Origin: Cladorhizidae sp. MBARI D1340-BT2
Lineage: Eukaryota > Porifera > Demospongiae > Poecilosclerida > Cladorhizidae
Direction: 5' to 3'
Assembly (NCBI GenBank): GCA_028752905.1
Contig: JAQNBH010000003.1
Coordinates: 1,501,585 to 1,565,584, forward strand
Length of the DNA stretch: 64,000 nucleotides
Shown piece by piece: positions 22,426-57,600 of this stretch (its first letter is position 1; each line of letters starts with the position of its first letter). Made by a program: the position numbers and the translations under genes. The notes under the pieces are model-generated. The model was not told where the DNA came from. It made no database searches and worked only from the letters and a program-made list of their open reading frames with translations.

Positions 22426-24956
22426 CAGTGTTGCCATAATTTTTTTGGTAATTTCCAAATTACTCGCCTGTGTTATCAAAAAAAATTGGCAACAAAAAAT
22501 CCAAACAAAATCCAAACAACAATTTCATGAGAAATAACATACTAAAGTGTGTTCATAGCATTTACACATGTCTTTAATAGTTCAGTGTTCGGCTTAAATT
22601 CATAGCATTTTTGAGGAACATTGAATTGCACTGTTAAGTGAATTTAATGTAGAAATTCCTAGTCTGTTTCTGTGCTTCGTTTTGTTGAGACCAATGTGGC
22701 TGAATAAAATGTTCAGTATCAGCATTGCCATGGGGTATAACTAGAATGGCTTTTGCAAGTTTTGCCAATTGGAGTAGTGATACTCAGTTTCCAAGCAGTC
22801 TTTGATTTGGCTGATTGCATGCCAATACTTATACACCTCTGTGATGGCCGTGACTTTAGGAGGTAATGGCGACATGCAGAAATCCATAAATTCCTCTTGA
22901 AGGCTGGGTTTGTCACCAACTTGAACTACCTGAGGAACACACTCTGCTGCAGCAAGCACCTGACCAGCCATACTGTATTGTTGTAAGCCTGGTTGAAGCC
23001 ATTTGAGATTGGAGAGTAACTTGTGACTCATAGTTCGTTTGACAGCTCCCTTCTGCAGCAATCCACCAAGCTTGGATAGTCTCCCTAAATTTTCTCACAT
23101 CTTCAGATGATAATCCATCCTCTTCTTCAAGGTATGATAGTGTGTTGTGACCTACGAAAACTTCGTGTAAAGGGAGATACTCTTCTGAGTTATCAATACA
23201 CACTTGTGAAACATGTTCAGCAACACACACATACTCAGATTTCATGAACCGCAACAGAAATTTTCATATTTAGCCATCGAGCTCTTGGTAGGGAACATGA
23301 AGAATTGGAGATTGCTGCAGCATGTACCTGTTGAAATTATTAACAATTGGTAATGCAGAACATAGAAAGAGCTTAGACGCTTTTCAAGTACAATTTTTAC
23401 TCTTCTCACTACTGCCTGCTTAGAGAGTAAGGCTTCATATTGCTCGATAAGATGATTTACACAAGCTTCAAGGCTGAGCCATCATGTTTGGCATACTTTT
23501 AACAACTTGTGTGGCTTGCATTCCACAAAACTCTGAAACTGTCGTAGCCTCCTTGGGCTCTTCTGGAAATAATACCATACATCAGTTGTCACATTTCCAA
23601 TTCATCAGGCAAGACTTTGCAGGCCTCATTTGCTATTAGTATGCTATCTGACAATGACAATGAAGAGCAACTAAAGCTGGCTGCTTACATCGTAACCGTG
23701 ACATCACTGAATTTCGTGCTCCCAACATTACCACGGCCCCATCTGTACCTAATCCGACAAGATTATCATAAAGGAGGTTAGTAGATTCTTGAAAATGCTT
23801 ATCGATTGCATTAAATAAGCAGCTCTGCAGTTGCCCTCTCTACACTCTCTAGGGCAAAGAAGACACATCTCACCTGTCCTTGGGTGTTATCGAAGAATCG
23901 AAGCATAATTGTGTAACGGTAATATCAGTTGTCTCATCAGTTTGGAGGCTGAAGTATTTAGTCTCTCTAACTGCTGCGGAAATGGTTTTCCAACAAACCT
24001 GGGCAATAACTTTCAACACAGCTGTTGCTTTAGTACAACTGCACTTAAAGTCTTTAGCAATAGAAGAATCAGGAAACATCAACTTGAATAGTTTGGTACA
24101 ATGATCTCCTTGAAAGGCAAGATGGTGCTCTCCAAGGAAATATGCGAAGAGTACTTCTGCACGGATTACAGACTCCTCTCTTATTGGCCCAAAGTAGGAC
24201 TGTAGAGGCAGTACACCCACACCATCTTTTTCTGAGTGTTTGTGTAATTTCGTTTCCTGATGTCTCTTGAGATCTCTAGTATGACCTCTTCCAAGGTTTA
24301 TATCACGAGAGCACTTCATACAGAAGGCAAAAGAAGATCCCTTTCTCGAAGTTGTGGCCCATGGGAAAGTCTTTGCATTCTGTCTACGATAGACACAATC
24401 GCTTTTTTGCAGACTTAGAAGACCTGATAGATGTAGAGATTTGACTGTCAATGTCAATTAATTTTGTGAAACCTCATTATCAGAGTCAGAATCCATATCT
24501 GAAGAATCTTCTTCTAGTAACCTTGAAGTACTGGGTTCTGAAGATGCCATAGCTAACTCTCTCTGACACTCACTGTGAAAGATTCTAACTCTTGCACAAA
24601 TCAATACCCAACCAGACAGCTCATGAATGAGCATGCACATAGATCAAAGGGTTCTGGCTCTGCAGGCATATTCCTGCACAGACCTGGGTGAACACAGGAC
24701 AGTGCATGCACAGACCAGGTGACCACATAATAACACGGAATATTCCTGCACAGACCAAGCGACCAAAAAATGACCACACTCAGCTAATACCACAGAGAGT
24801 GGTTTTGAAATAGGCTGCACATGGTCTGATATGCATGAAATGTCAAAAATTTTTCTAATGATGAAAAATCCAAACATTTATTGATAAAATCCACAGAAAA
24901 TTTAAGGGTCAAAAATCCAAACAGTTTGTATAAAATCCAACACTATGGCAACACTG
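22426..24956 (-). mobile_element. hAT-type element inserted in a CA-rich array
   Basis: The termini are 13-bp perfect inverted repeats (CAGTGTTGCCATA). It is flanked on both sides by CACACA repeat; the flanking 8-mers GCACACAT and ACACACAC match at 6 of 8, compatible with an 8-bp hAT duplication that has since mutated. Transposase remnants lie on the minus strand. Confidence 0.8.
22741..24457 (-). pseudogene. hAT transposase (ZNF862-like), broken
   Basis: The N-terminal part (24457-23870, 195 residues) has a C-x2-C...H...H zinc finger (FCMKCSRDINLGRGH, KRHQETKLHKH) and YFSLQTDETTDITVTQ, a hAT catalytic-Asp context. Later parts on the same strand in other frames (23254-22913, 23061-22741) carry hAT-like C-terminal sequence. 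Several frameshifts separate them. The mid region with the second acid is unreadable. Confidence 0.65.
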
Positions 24957-25455
24957 ACACACACACACACAGTTAGGTATTACCACCTGCACACACAACA
25001 CACACACAGTTAGATACCTGCACACACACACACACACACAGTTAGGTATTACCACCTGCACACACACACACACACACACACACCGTTAGATACCTGCACA
25101 CACACACACACACACACCGTTAGATACCTGCACACACACACACAGTTAGATATTACCACCTGCACACACACACACACACACACAGTTAGGTATACCACCT
25201 GCACACACACACACACACACACAGTTAGATATTACCACCTGCACACACACACACACACACAGTTAGGTATTACCACCTGCACACACACACACATACACAC
25301 ACCGTTAGATACCTGCACACACACACACAAAGTTAGGTATTACCACCTGCACACACACACACACACACACACACAGTTAGATATTACCACCTACACACAC
25401 ACACACACACACACAGTTAGAGACACAGAGTTAGATATTACCACCTGCACACAAC
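24957..25455. repeat. CA-rich composite array, right part
   Basis: It has the same unit as on the left: (CA)5-12 plus GTTAGATATTACCACCTG or GTTAGATACCTG, about 12 copies. Confidence 0.93.
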
Positions 25456-25654
25456 TGCAACCAAATAGAGTGAAAAAAATTCCTATTACATTAATTAATA
25501 TAAATTAATATATTGACACTACATCACGCTTGTTATAATGCTTGAATGCTTATGAACTGGAAGATTTTTTTTTTACATTTGCTCCCCGGGTTTTTTATTT
25601 TTTAACGGGGGTGGTGGGTGGAATGTTAATCATTACATATGCATACACTATTAC

Positions 25655-27060
25655 AGTTCCACTTCAGCTGGGATACAGCTCTCGGAATGCACAAGAGCTA
25701 TATCAGCGTCCTTAATGGCATAATGTTTGGATGATCTACTCCCACGGATGCACATCACTGCTGATCTCAATATGGCAAAAGAGAGCTTGCACCTTAACAA
25801 TCCCATAATTTTTTAATATGGCACATCCTGCTTCAATGACTGCATATCAGCTAATCGCTTGTAGAAAGATTTCCCTTCTCTCCCAATGCCACCAGAAGTA
25901 GAAAATAGCAATGGTGTAAACACACCCTGCTCCACATCGTGTACTCTTTGTCCATATGCTCTTTTCTTCTCTGCCTCATGCCTCTTATATATATACAGCT
26001 GACAGATTTCCAGAACGGTTGCTAGGACAGTTTGGGTGGAATACCCTTACATCAAAATAGGCGTCCTGCTGAGAGTTCCAGAAACCCCTTGCACGTATAT
26101 CCAATCTTGCCCCATCATCTGTGTTAGCAGAGGCCAATCTCATGTGCTCACCAGACAAGGGTTGCAGGCATGGTTTAACAGAGCAAACTTCAGTTAATAA
26201 GGAAGCAGTTATGTTATGAATCTCATTATGATGTAGGGTGGGAAAACTGCCCATGTGACAGACCATTGGGGAGAAAATGTGGCCACAGTTGCAGAATCTT
26301 GGTGTGTTAGACAGCGACCAGCCATAGCGTAGGCACAAGGCATCACGGAATTCACTCTTGCGTAAGTGAAAACCATGGTCACTAAGAGGTAATACAGATA
26401 ACCAGGATGAAGACCCACACTCCACTGCTAAGTCAATACATCGCTTCAACTGTGGGGATAGTTGAGAGTAGATTATTTGGGCCTGGTCATTTTGACGTTT
26501 GGCGATTTTCATCTCTTATTTTTTCTTCTTCTTCATTTTTGTAATATCATGTGCGTCCAAAGAACCCACCTCATCTTCATGATGTCGGGAGACAATAAGG
26601 ACGACTAATAGTGCTGTCAGATTTTTTGAGGCACTAAACTGGTGATCTGATGTTGCTGCAGGGTTCACCAACCCCAGACCACCCAGCCTAACAGGAAGAG
26701 CAAACCGAGTGAGTCTGGAGCATGTGGGGAAGCCTGTCAAGGATGGGATAAATTTCATGTGACTGGCATCCTCGAGAGGTTGTAAAAGAGTGTGGATATC
26801 TGGAATAGTCCGGGAGAGGTAGGTCCATTTGCTGGTGAGGCCATGGACAAAGGCAGCATACGTAGCATGTGGCTGAGTGATGGCAATATCCGCCAACCGA
26901 ACTATTTCCTGTGTCCAAGATTTGACTTTCTCTGAAACATATTCTTCAGTAAATGGAAGATCGTGGCAGACTTTGAAGCGGGAAAGACTTTCCTAATCAA
27001 ATTATCGCTTTTCCCACAAGCAATTGTTCTGCGTTACAACTGGGGCGACCACATCTAGAT
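25655..27060 (-). pseudogene. 5'-truncated LINE-like retroelement, C-terminal domain
   Basis: The minus strand reads DLPFTEEYVSEKVKSWTQ, ITQPHATYAAFVHGL, LLQPLEDASHMKFIPSLTGF and RLGGLGLVNP. After an in-frame TAA (26516-26518) it continues DHGFHLRKSEFRDALCLRYG, CGHIF and DARLD-like motifs, FDVRVFHPNCPSNR. A frameshift in a TA run near 25987 is followed by KRHEAEKKRAYGQRVHDVEQ and FTPLLFSTSGGIGREGKSFY. I recognise this as the region after reverse transcriptase in elements common in cnidarians and sponges. No reverse transcriptase motif is present upstream, so it is a 5'-truncated copy. Confidence 0.65.
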
Positions 27061-27819
27061 AATCACATGTTGGAACTTCATGACATCATGTTCTTGATCA
27101 TACTTGAAAGAGTCCCCAGATAACCTTGATGTGAACTCTCACATTTCGTTTGTCTCCTCCTCCACAAGGACCTCCATCTAAACAACTTCAGTGGGACTAC
27201 ATCAACACACCACTTATATTTTAACAGAGTCTGTTCTCCTTTGGAATGCACTTGCCTCAGTCTCATGGATCTATCACTTTCCTACCCGTGCATCAAAAAC
27301 CGCATCATAACTTTCCTCTGGACCCATTTTATAGCTAACTTTGATTGTGATATTCCTTCACTTTCCACTTTATATATTTGTCCTTGTTCATCCTGCTTTA
27401 TAAGCTTTATAATTCATCATCCTTATATTTACTCTACACAGGCTTCACCAAAGTTGGTGATTGTCCTTCAACAGTTGCCATGTCACTGACTCTCTTCTCT
27501 AGTTTTTGTGCCTGTATGCTCAATGTCAAATAATAATAATAATAATAACATGAAAACAATTCCGCGGAACGTGACGAAGAAAGCGTGGGTGTGAATAAAT
27601 AAAAAATCACACCCACGCTTGCCTAATCCGTCATGTTTTAGCGCCTAATACGAATACGCTCGTTTTGATTTGGGGAATGATTTCACTTCATGCAGTTCTA
27701 AAATAACATATATGGCAAAACAAAATTACTGCAAACTGCATTGGTACTTAATCAGGACCATAGGCTTAGCATGAACATTTAAATGGTAAACCACATTTTT
27801 CAGAAGTCTCGCCTTTTCA
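27061..27819. other. Intergenic between LINE remnant and PRMT1
   Basis: It contains a TTATTATT run near 27530 and a 14-bp-arm hairpin (AAGCGTGGGTGTGA, 27581-27620). No gene is seen. Confidence 0.5.
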
Positions 27820-27983
27820 GTCTGTGCGCATGCCCAGTTTCGTCCCAGCCATGCCCACTTTCGTCAGGCGCCTGGCCCGCGCTTTATATCTCCCTCATCC
27901 TAGCTTTCGGCTGTACACGTGGTGTAGCTAGTGTTAAAACTTCCTCTGAGCACTCCGTAGTACATTCTGTCTAGTTTGGTCGG
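27820..27983 (+). promoter_or_regulatory. PRMT1 promoter/5' UTR region
   Basis: This GC-richer stretch lies just upstream of exon 1. It has an NRF1-like palindromic core (TGCGCATGCC, 27825-27834) and a TATA-like CTTTATATC near 27888. The position upstream of the first coding exon supports the call; no transcription start can be fixed. Confidence 0.35.
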
Positions 27984-49700
<21,717 letters not shown>

Positions 49701-49830
49701 GGGAAGCCACACCACCTTACAGGAGTCACACCCACTGCCGAGCACGTAACTATGCAGGACCCTAACACATGTATATATAGCCCACTATTGTACACCACGA
49801 TTTGACTTTTTATAATATTTTGTGGTTGAA

Positions 49831-49866
49831 AATATACAAGATGAATCTTGATTGTGTGTAGGGGTG
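49831..49866 (+). terminator. Candidate PRMT1 poly(A) site
   Basis: An AATATA hexamer (a weak poly(A) signal variant) is followed 20-30 bp later by a GT-rich stretch. No AATAAA is seen in the 130 bp after the stop. The call is tentative. Confidence 0.3.
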
Positions 49867-50094
49867 GCCATCAGGTGAGTGGGAAATTTCACAACGCACA
49901 CAAAAATGGTTGTTGTCGTGAGTGTGAAGCTACGTCATGAGCAGCAGCAGATTGTATCTAGACATTGCCTTGCCTGATCTAAGGCTACACCAGAGCAGCC
50001 TGTAGCGAGTGCCACTCAACCAACTTCATGGCACTGATTGTAGCGAGTTTTAGTTTGCAAGGAGTAGTGATTTCATGATGGTGGTTTGAAGAAG

Positions 50095-50465
50095 TAGCCT
50101 GCTTATCTGTGGGAGCACGGCTCAGCCTCGTAGCCTACTCCTGTAGTAGTATCTGCAGGAGCAGCCTCGTAGCCTATATCTGCAGGAGCACGGCTCAGCC
50201 TCATAGCCTACTCCTGTAGTAGTATCTGCAGGAGCACAGGTCAGCCTCATAGCCTACTCCTGTAGTAGTATCTGCAGGAGCACAGGTCAGCCTCATAGCC
50301 TACTCCTGTATAGTATCTGCAGGTGCACAGGTCAGCCTCGTAGCCTACTCCTGTAGTATCTTCAGGAGCACGGGTCAGCCTCGTAGCCTACTCCTGTATA
50401 GTATCTGCAGGAGCACGGGTCAGCCTCATAGCCTACTCCTGTAGTAGTATCTGCAGGAGCACAGG
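50095..50465. repeat. Minisatellite, about 46-bp unit, 8 copies
   Basis: The unit is GCACGGGTCAGCCTCGTAGC CTACTCCTGTAGTAGTATCT GCAGGA. It lies between the PRMT1 and ILRUN 3' ends. Confidence 0.92.
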
Positions 50466-50469
50466 TCGT

Positions 50470-51153
50470 ATCTTCACTGGAAAGCTATCCAAGGAGTATT
50501 AGTCAGCATAGTGCTCACCTCCAGAGGACATCAATGCCATGAGGTCATCTCTGGATTTGGCAGCTGATACTTGGGCAAGAGCGATGCCAGCAGTGCAACA
50601 CAATGCTGTGTCACCATGACAATGTGATGCTAGAATTCTTGTGGTGTAAATGAACACCACTACATCTGCCAGACAAATAATATTTTATGCCCACCCAACC
50701 TCTTGACCATGCTCCTGTGGCGGCAGACAGTCCTCTTACATCACTATAGCAACTCCCAACAATACTTGCCAATTAGCCTATAACACACAAGCACTGAGCA
50801 CTTGCTGGTTGTCTACTCTGACAGTGTCATCAACACATCTACATATCAAGCATTGTTCATCGGGCATTATCACTTACCTGCACGCACTTATCACATGACT
50901 GCATGTTGTGTCACATGACTCAGTCACATGATGTCCTAAAACATTTCTGTATTATTAATCAGATAAAGCAGTCAGATACGCTGCTTATAAAGGGTTCCTG
51001 TATGAAATGTGTACCATATAAATATATCTATCAGCAATTACACAACATGACACCAAACACAGCAGGAATACCGTCACCCCCAGGGGGTATCTTTTCCACC
51101 CCTGTCTGTAGGTAGAGGTGTAGTGATGCACCCCAGGGGTGTCCTGCCCACCC
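50470..51153. other. Intergenic / 3' flank of ILRUN
   Basis: This is unique sequence and probably includes the ILRUN 3' UTR on the minus strand. No clear AATAAA was seen on that strand. Confidence 0.45.
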
Positions 51154-51653
51154 CTAGCTGTGTTCTGCGCTATCTTCCATTGCAGGAAGTGAACTTGTTG
51201 TTTGTGTGTCCTGTTGCATACTTGAAGAATTAGAATCCTCTTCCAGAGACCGGTTCTCATCTGGACCAGGTGCTAGCTGCGACAGATTGGAACCAATGTT
51301 CTGGAACGAGGTAGTGGTGACTGTGTTGGTTGTGATGGAATTGGGGCTAGGTCTGGGCGAGAATTGCACTGTTGAGGTAGGAAGCAGTAATTGTTCTATA
51401 GATGTTGGAATGGAATGTGGACTGCTCATCATGGAACCAGAACCAAATGCCTGGTCATGAAAGACTCCACTACCTACTGGGTTTCCGAATGGATTCAGCG
51501 CCACTCCATGGTCGCTCTTGGCAACACCAGTCCTGCACTGAGCGACATCCATTTCTCCTCCTCTCTCGTCATCTGTGGAGAAGGACGATAGCTGCTGGAC
51601 TAACCCTGATACCATCTCGTCTTCTTGCACGTGCACCATCAGCCACACAGGAT
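51154..51653 (-). CDS. ILRUN: ILRUN last exon
   Basis: The acceptor is TCCTGCAG. It encodes DPVWLMVHV (fourth Trp), LVQQLSSF, NPFGNP and a low-complexity polar tail ending AEHS with a TAG stop. It gives 165 codons in one open frame. Confidence 0.88.
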
Positions 51654-54600
51654 CTGCAGGAAGAAGGAGGTAAGGAGAGGAGGGAAGAGCTCACTTTCAT
51701 CTCGGGTGTGTGTGGGGGCGTTACCTCCCCGTCCCCATGCCAGACATTTAGGCCAAAACCGAACAAAAATTAATATTAACCCTCGCACCATCGGCATCAA
51801 TATTGAACCAGGAATGCACTCATGTTCCTAGCAACCACTGGCTGTTGTTGATAAACAGTGTGCTCAAATTTAGACGAACCACAATTATGAATATACTTAT
51901 ACTAATTACCAGCTTGAATTTAACTTGGGCTGTTTTGCTGGCGATGAATACTCTGCCGAGTGGCAGGCCAAGGAAAATAAAGCAAGCTACATACATGATG
52001 AACTATGTTCATCCTTTCCTATCGGCCATGCAGCCCACTTGCATCTGCCAGTGCAGTCATTCATGAGGGTCTGTGGAGGAGGTGGTTTTGAAGGGCTGTA
52101 TTAGGCTCTTGGTTTGTTGTTATATATCCATCTCGGGCTGGCTTGTTCTGCTATCTGGTAAGGGGTCACTTCATTTATTAACCATGCAGCCTGTTCTCAC
52201 TTACAGTATAGCCAGGCTAGAGTTGGCTGTTTTCTCAACCAATCTCTTCACCATGATGACCATTACCAATTTACACAAAGCCCAAATTATTTAAGGCAGC
52301 GTATGATTGGACACAAGTGATGATTGCACACAAGTGCCACATATAAGCAAGTGCCACACAAGCAATTCCAAACTTCCCATGAACCCCCTTCCCGAGGGTT
52401 CACTAGCTAGCCAATGATTTAAATGGGTGTGGGACTAAACCATTTCTGTAGTTTAATTTATTTTACTTGTGGTGACCACTTTAGAGCTCCGTAGATTCTT
52501 AAATTTCATGGTATGGACTTGATATATAGCTCAAAAGATGGTCTCTCTGTGTGCTCTTTTTTGATACTAAAAATATTTTTCATAGGTATAAATAGTTACT
52601 GGAGCTAAAGTGGAGGGAACCTCAACCTGAATGGCTGCATAAATATATCCAGATTGCCAAGTGCTAACGAGTTGAAATTAGCACCAGTGGCTAGCCCTAC
52701 TCTATGCAACAAGTGTTTTTATTAGGCGCTAAAACGGAAGTACGTGGTCAAGCGCCCGGTTGTAAAATGAATTTCGTTAAAATTCCATAAAATTCATTTT
52801 CCATCCGCGTCCTTGACCACGTAACTTACATTTTAGCGCCTAATGAAAACACTCCTTGTGTAGAGTAGGGCTTCCTCCAGCCACTGGTGCTAATTTCAAC
52901 TCTCTAGCACTTGGCAATCTGGAGATATAACAAAATCAGGCCTTCAGGTTTTGAGGTTCCCTCCACTTTAGTATCAAAAGAAAGCACACAGAGAGACCTA
53001 TCTTTTGAGCTATATACCAAGTCCATAGGATGAAGTTTACAGAATCTATGGAGCTATAAAGTGATCACCACAAGTAAAATAAATAAATATATATATTGGT
53101 ATAGTCATAGTCCTCCCCTTTAAAATGGTTATGCCCCCCCTTAACCGATTAAGCGCCATATGGCGCGAGACCTTACATCCTTCGCCACACAAAAATATAT
53201 AAAATGAACCGTTACGAGCTAACAGCCCCGGTTGGATTCTGCACATGCCTAGTAGACTAGAGGACGCCACAAAAATGATTATTTCCGGTTGATGCATCGT
53301 GCAACAAAAATCCTGCGGTTGAACGCCATTTTTGTTGGTCGAGCTTTTTTTTAAAACTGCTCAAAGATGCTCTCCAGTGAGGACGTTATTTCTCAACTTT
53401 TAGCCGACGATTCTGGCGATTCTGGGTCAGATTCATTTGGGGAAGAAGGTGAAGACATCTATGCATACCGAGGAAACACTCTGGATCCAGTTGCTCTAAG
53501 AGAAGAGGCGCGCTTGGATGGACTTATCGATTGTAAGTTTCTTCTAACCTTAGCGCTTCATAGCCTTTGTTTACCATAGTCAACTGAGAGTGTACTATTG
53601 CCAAATACTAGCTTATTCTGTTGGTATTCCAAATTCAGACAGGATAGTTATAGAAAAAAAGTTATAGCTAAGAGTGTAGGTTGGAGTTGTTGAGTTGTTG
53701 ATTTTCATTTGAATTTTCAAATGTTGACCACAAACTTGATATATATATATATCTTGTTTTTCCCACCCTCCCCACTACTTTTCCTACAGCATCAGATGAT
53801 GAGAGTGGAGATGATGCATCTATGACTCCTTTTGTTACATTGGAAGATGAGGAAGCCTTGCCTGAAGTCTCTACAGGGCATGGGAACACGACTGGTGCTG
53901 GAGTTGTGCGAGGGAGAGGCGGGCGAGGGAGTACTGGCCGAGGGAGAGGCGGGCGAGGGAGTACTGGCCAAGGGGGAAGCAGCTCAAGTGGTAGTGGAGT
54001 CGTAAGTGTTGCTAGTGGTCCTCCAAAAGGTACTGGTAGTAGGCGGGCCAGATGTTATAGGCGTGTGCGAGCATCTGGCACTGGTTCTGTCCGAGCATCT
54101 GGCACTGGTTCTGCCCAAGCATCTGGCACTGGTTCTAGGCTAACTGAGGTCACAGGTAAGTGGGAAATAAAGGAGCCAACTCCTTTGAAATTGGACTATA
54201 CAGCAACAGCTGGTCCAACTTCTTCATTGCTTGGTGCATCAAGTACATTTTTAGATGCATTTTACCTTTTTTTTACTCTTGAAGTGTGGGAACTCCTAGT
54301 AGCAGAGACGAACAGTTACGTTTCTAGGATGGCTAGTCTCTCCAGGCCATGGGTAGATACTAATATAGAGGAAATGAAAGCTTTTGTAGGAATGTTGATA
54401 ATAATGGGAGTTTCCACACTTCCATACTTAGAATTGTACTGGTCCACTAATCACTCGGATTTGTCTGGATCTTTGGTTCGTAAAGTAATGCCTAGGACTC
54501 GGTTTTTGGAGCTAATGCGTTATGTACATGTAAATTCTATTGATGGTTTGTTGGTTACAAATTTGATAGAAGCTTGTTTATTGAATTCATTTATTTTGTT

Positions 54601-57600
54601 TTCTTCTGTCCGAGCTCCAATATCAGTAAGGAAGGGTAATTATCTAGAAGCTAGGATTGTTCTAGCTAAATCTTTGATTGGTTCTTTCTCTTCTCGGCAG
54701 CGTGCAGGTCAACGTTGTAGTCAGGCAAATAGTCAGCTCAATTTAAAACTAGGTCATTTCCCACAGTGCTGTGCAAAGAAGCGCTGTGTAGTTTGCATTA
54801 GTAAAGGTTACAGGCATGAGGCAAGGTCCCAGTGTTGTTTTTGTAAGGTTCCTTTGTGTGGTGGATCAACAGGCCGTGACTGTTTTCGTAAATACCATAC
54901 CTTGGTGGACTATCAGTAATGTTTATGCACCCCCTGCTCCTTTCTGTGCTTCTCTCTTGTTCCCTGCTCCTTCGTCTACTTCTCTCTTGTTCCCTGCCCC
55001 TTTGTCTACTTCTCTCGTTCCCTGTCCCTTCGTCTACTTCTCTCGTCTCTCCAGTATTCAAGTGTTATTCTTATCCTGGTATCTCATGTTTGTGTAGAAT
55101 AAAAACATGGTGAAATATCATGCCGGAGACCAAGCAAGCTATACCCAAGACTGAGCAAGTTCTACTCTACCCGTGACAGCAAGACCGGAGCTCTACCCAA
55201 GACACTCCCTTACATAATTGTGTTTTATATTATGGTTTTACTCTAGTATGTGTTAGCATTTTCACTCTCTTATAATTTGTTTTTTGTATTATTATGTGTT
55301 AGCATTTTGATGGGGAAAACAACCCACTGGCTTTGTGCAGCTGGTAGAGGGTTTGTAAATAGATGCTCCATCTTGTGTTGGCATTATAATGTGTGTATAA
55401 TAGTGTGAAAATATGAAAATATTCACCCCCAAGAAGATGACAAGGTTTTATAATGCTGGTTAGTTCTGCCCAGTTGGTAAGGAAGGCTCGATTTTTTTAT
55501 ACAGGAAGTAGAGCTATCATGTGGCTGAATATGACCCAAGTTTCATGGGTGGAGTCCCTGCAGAACGGAAGATATAAAAATAATAAGTAAAATACCTCGT
55601 TAATTCATGAATAATTTGCCCGCGGGTACTAGGAATACGGCGTGCAATCGGTTAAACTTGGTGGGTCAATGGAGTTTGACTCCAGGGGGGCCCCGGGTGG
55701 GTGGAAGGTTATTCGCTAATCAGTCACACAAGAAGTGATAATGATTAAGTGATAATGATTAACCTTTTTGAAATCAACAACATCACATGCAAAGTGGAAA
55801 TTAGTTGGCTGGTGGTGCAGGTGGTAATCTTCACAATATGCTATTAGCACTAGCGGTGCGAAGTGAACGTCAGTGCAGTGGAATAGGAACGTGAAGTCTC
55901 GTTGCTTCACTAGAATACACTCGATTCCTATTCTACTTCCTGTTCTATTCTACTTCCTGTTGGTGTGCTTTATTTGTGTTTCTGTAAAAAAAAGAAGTTT
56001 CTCCAAGGAAGAGATGAACGTGGAAAGGTTCATAGCAGTGAGGGACTTTCCTTGTGTATGGCAAGTCATGTAGAGATCGAAAGTTCATTAATTAATGAGT
56101 GAAGGTTTTGTTTGGCAAAGCCACGTGACACCACCAGAGATATTGTGAACTGCTGGAAGTGAGGTGGTGTGACCCGACACCCTCACCACATAGTGGGAGC
56201 CACCAGCATTTAGCTTTCTTGGGGGAGAGCCAGCACCTCCTCCCTGACCATATCAAGATACAGGTTGAGGGAAAGCACCTCCTCCCTGACCATATTATCA
56301 ACAAGCAAGCAAGGCAGGTGGAGGGCACAAGACAAGATTATAATCAGACTCACGCTGGAGTTCTTCATTGCTCTTTCAACACTCACAACACACAACACTC
56401 ACACACCACACACACAATACTCGCACACCATACCCACAACACTTGCACACCACACAAACCACACCCACAACACTCGCACACCACACCTACAACACTCACA
56501 CACCACACCTACAACACTTGCACACCACACCTACAACACTTGCACACCACCACAACACTGTCAGGGTGTCTCTGTCGCAGGCAAAGAGATTGCAGAGCTC
56601 TACAATCAAACGACTTCTGTGAAGATGCCGCATAAAGGAGGATGGAGGATGCGGCTGACAGCCAAGGTGGACACATACTCTGAGCGGGTGACAGCCAAGG
56701 TGGACACATACTCTGAGTGGGTGACAGCCAAGGTGGACACATACTCTGAGCGGGTGACAGCCAAGGTGGACACATACTCTGAGAGGCTGACAGCCAAGGT
56801 GGACACATACTCTGAGTGGGTGACAGCCAAGGTGGACACATACTCTGAGCGGGTGAGAGCCAAGGTGGACACATACTCTGAGCGGGTGACAGCCAAGGTG
56901 GACACATACTCTGAGCGGCTGACAGCCAAGGTGGACACATACTCTGAGTGGGTGACAGCCAAGGTGGACACATACTCTGAGCTGGTGACAGCCAAGGTGG
57001 ACACATACTCTGAGCGGGTGACAGCCAAGGTGGACACATACTCTGAGTGGGTGACAGCCAAGGTGGACACATACTCTGAGCGGGTGACAGCCAAGGTGGA
57101 CACATACTCTGAGCTGGTGACAGCCAAGGTGGACACATACTCTGAGCGGCTGACAGCCAAGGTGCACACATACTCTGAGTGGGTGACAGCCAAGGTGGAC
57201 ACATACTCTTGAGTGGGTGACAGCCAAGGTGGACACATACTCTGAGCGGGTGACAGCCAAGGTGGACACATACTCTGAGTGGGTGACAGCCAAGGTGGAC
57301 ACATACTCTGAGCGGGTGACAGCCAAGGTGGACACATACTCTGAGCGGGTGACAGCCAAGGTGGACACATACTCTTGAGTGGGTGACAGCCAAGGTGGAC
57401 ACATACTCTGAGCGGGTGACAGCCAAGGTGGACACATACTCTGAGCGGGTGACAGCCAAGGTGGACACATACTCTGAGCGGGTGATAGCCAAGGTGGACA
57501 CTTACTCTGAGCGGGTGACAGCCAAGGTGGACACATACTCTGAGCAGGTGACAGCCAAGGTGGACACATACTCTGAGCGGGTGACAGCCAAGGTGGACAC

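Noticed and set aside
53822..54919. RG-rich protein as a host PRMT1 substrate gene
   Set aside because: It lies exactly inside TTAA-bounded inverted repeats and continues into piggyBac domain sequence, so it belongs to the transposon.
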